Source: Devosia sp. 2618 (GTDB lineage: Bacteria > Pseudomonadota > Alphaproteobacteria > Rhizobiales > Devosiaceae). Taken from it: a stretch of 64,000 bases of DNA. The notes below the pieces were generated by a model. It had not been told where the DNA came from. It was given only the letters and a program-made list of their open reading frames with translations, and did no database searches. Shown here piece by piece: positions 63,673 through 64,000 of the stretch. Within the stretch, counting starts at the first letter, position 1. Each line of letters opens with the position of its first letter. Both the position numbers and the translations under genes were made by a program. The DNA is taken from NCBI RefSeq assembly GCF_040546815.1, contig NZ_JBEPOO010000001.1, forward strand, positions 372,001-436,000. The letters run 5' to 3'.

Positions 63673-64000
<328 letters not shown>

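Overview
The window reads as a chromosomal segment of a GC-rich Alphaproteobacterium, most likely a Hyphomicrobiales (Rhizobiales) member close to Devosia. The support is the zapE - mdh - sucC - sucD - sucA - sucB - lpd gene order, a Brucella Omp19-type inhibitor lipoprotein, a DUF2934 protein, a sigma54-controlled aldehyde dehydrogenase/DUF779 pair and many GC-rich intergenic palindromes. The genus is inference. I see no rRNA, tRNA, CRISPR array, transposase or phage gene; most of the region is ordinary vertically inherited chromosome.

Layout. 2-4888: a tightly overlapping five-gene operon (end of a PEP-utilising/phosphohistidine-domain enzyme, a BtaA-like DUF3419 protein, a CTP-dependent lipid-kinase-like membrane protein, a GNAT acyltransferase and an adenylate-forming ligase). 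I do not recognise it as a described pathway; it is the best candidate here for an uncharacterised system, probably making or modifying a polar lipid. 4895-16026: envelope defence, with a small PepSY protein, an RND pump and adaptor divergent from a two-component system, and a MarR regulator divergent from an AaeAB/EmrA-like tripartite exporter with its own TolC. 16047-19950: a NimR/NimT-like regulator and MFS pair, a VOC protein and a ChaA-type cation/proton antiporter. 20032-22789: a solitary atpB paralogue with an altered proton-channel motif, then motA-motB. 23070-23829: a ferritin-like DUF892 protein and a DUF2934 protein. 23889-26689: efp divergent from epmA-epmB, a complete EF-P beta-lysylation set. 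26794-28525: a CNNM/CorC-type protein and a small secreted protein.

28586-32717: an AcoR-type sigma54 activator divergent from an aldehyde dehydrogenase whose promoter has a textbook -24/-12 element, followed by DUF779. 32840-35479: an Ldh2-type dehydrogenase, a secreted protein of unknown function and a YdfG-like SDR. 35650-45348: MacA-MacB, then the TamA-TamB outer-membrane assembly pair. 45609-51356: a YejBEFA peptide ABC importer. 51580-53870: a DUF2007-like protein, Omp19-like lipoprotein and ZapE.

54221-64000: the TCA-cycle block mdh, sucC, sucD, sucA, sucB, interrupted by a CENP-V/GFA-like protein, a small secreted protein and what looks like the tail of a LysE-type transporter, before lpd, which runs off the window. 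Together these genes cover oxidation of 2-oxoglutarate to succinate and of malate to oxaloacetate; Lpd is the shared E3. Intergenic spaces throughout the second half carry several families of dispersed inverted repeats, including a 125-base nested cruciform before mdh.
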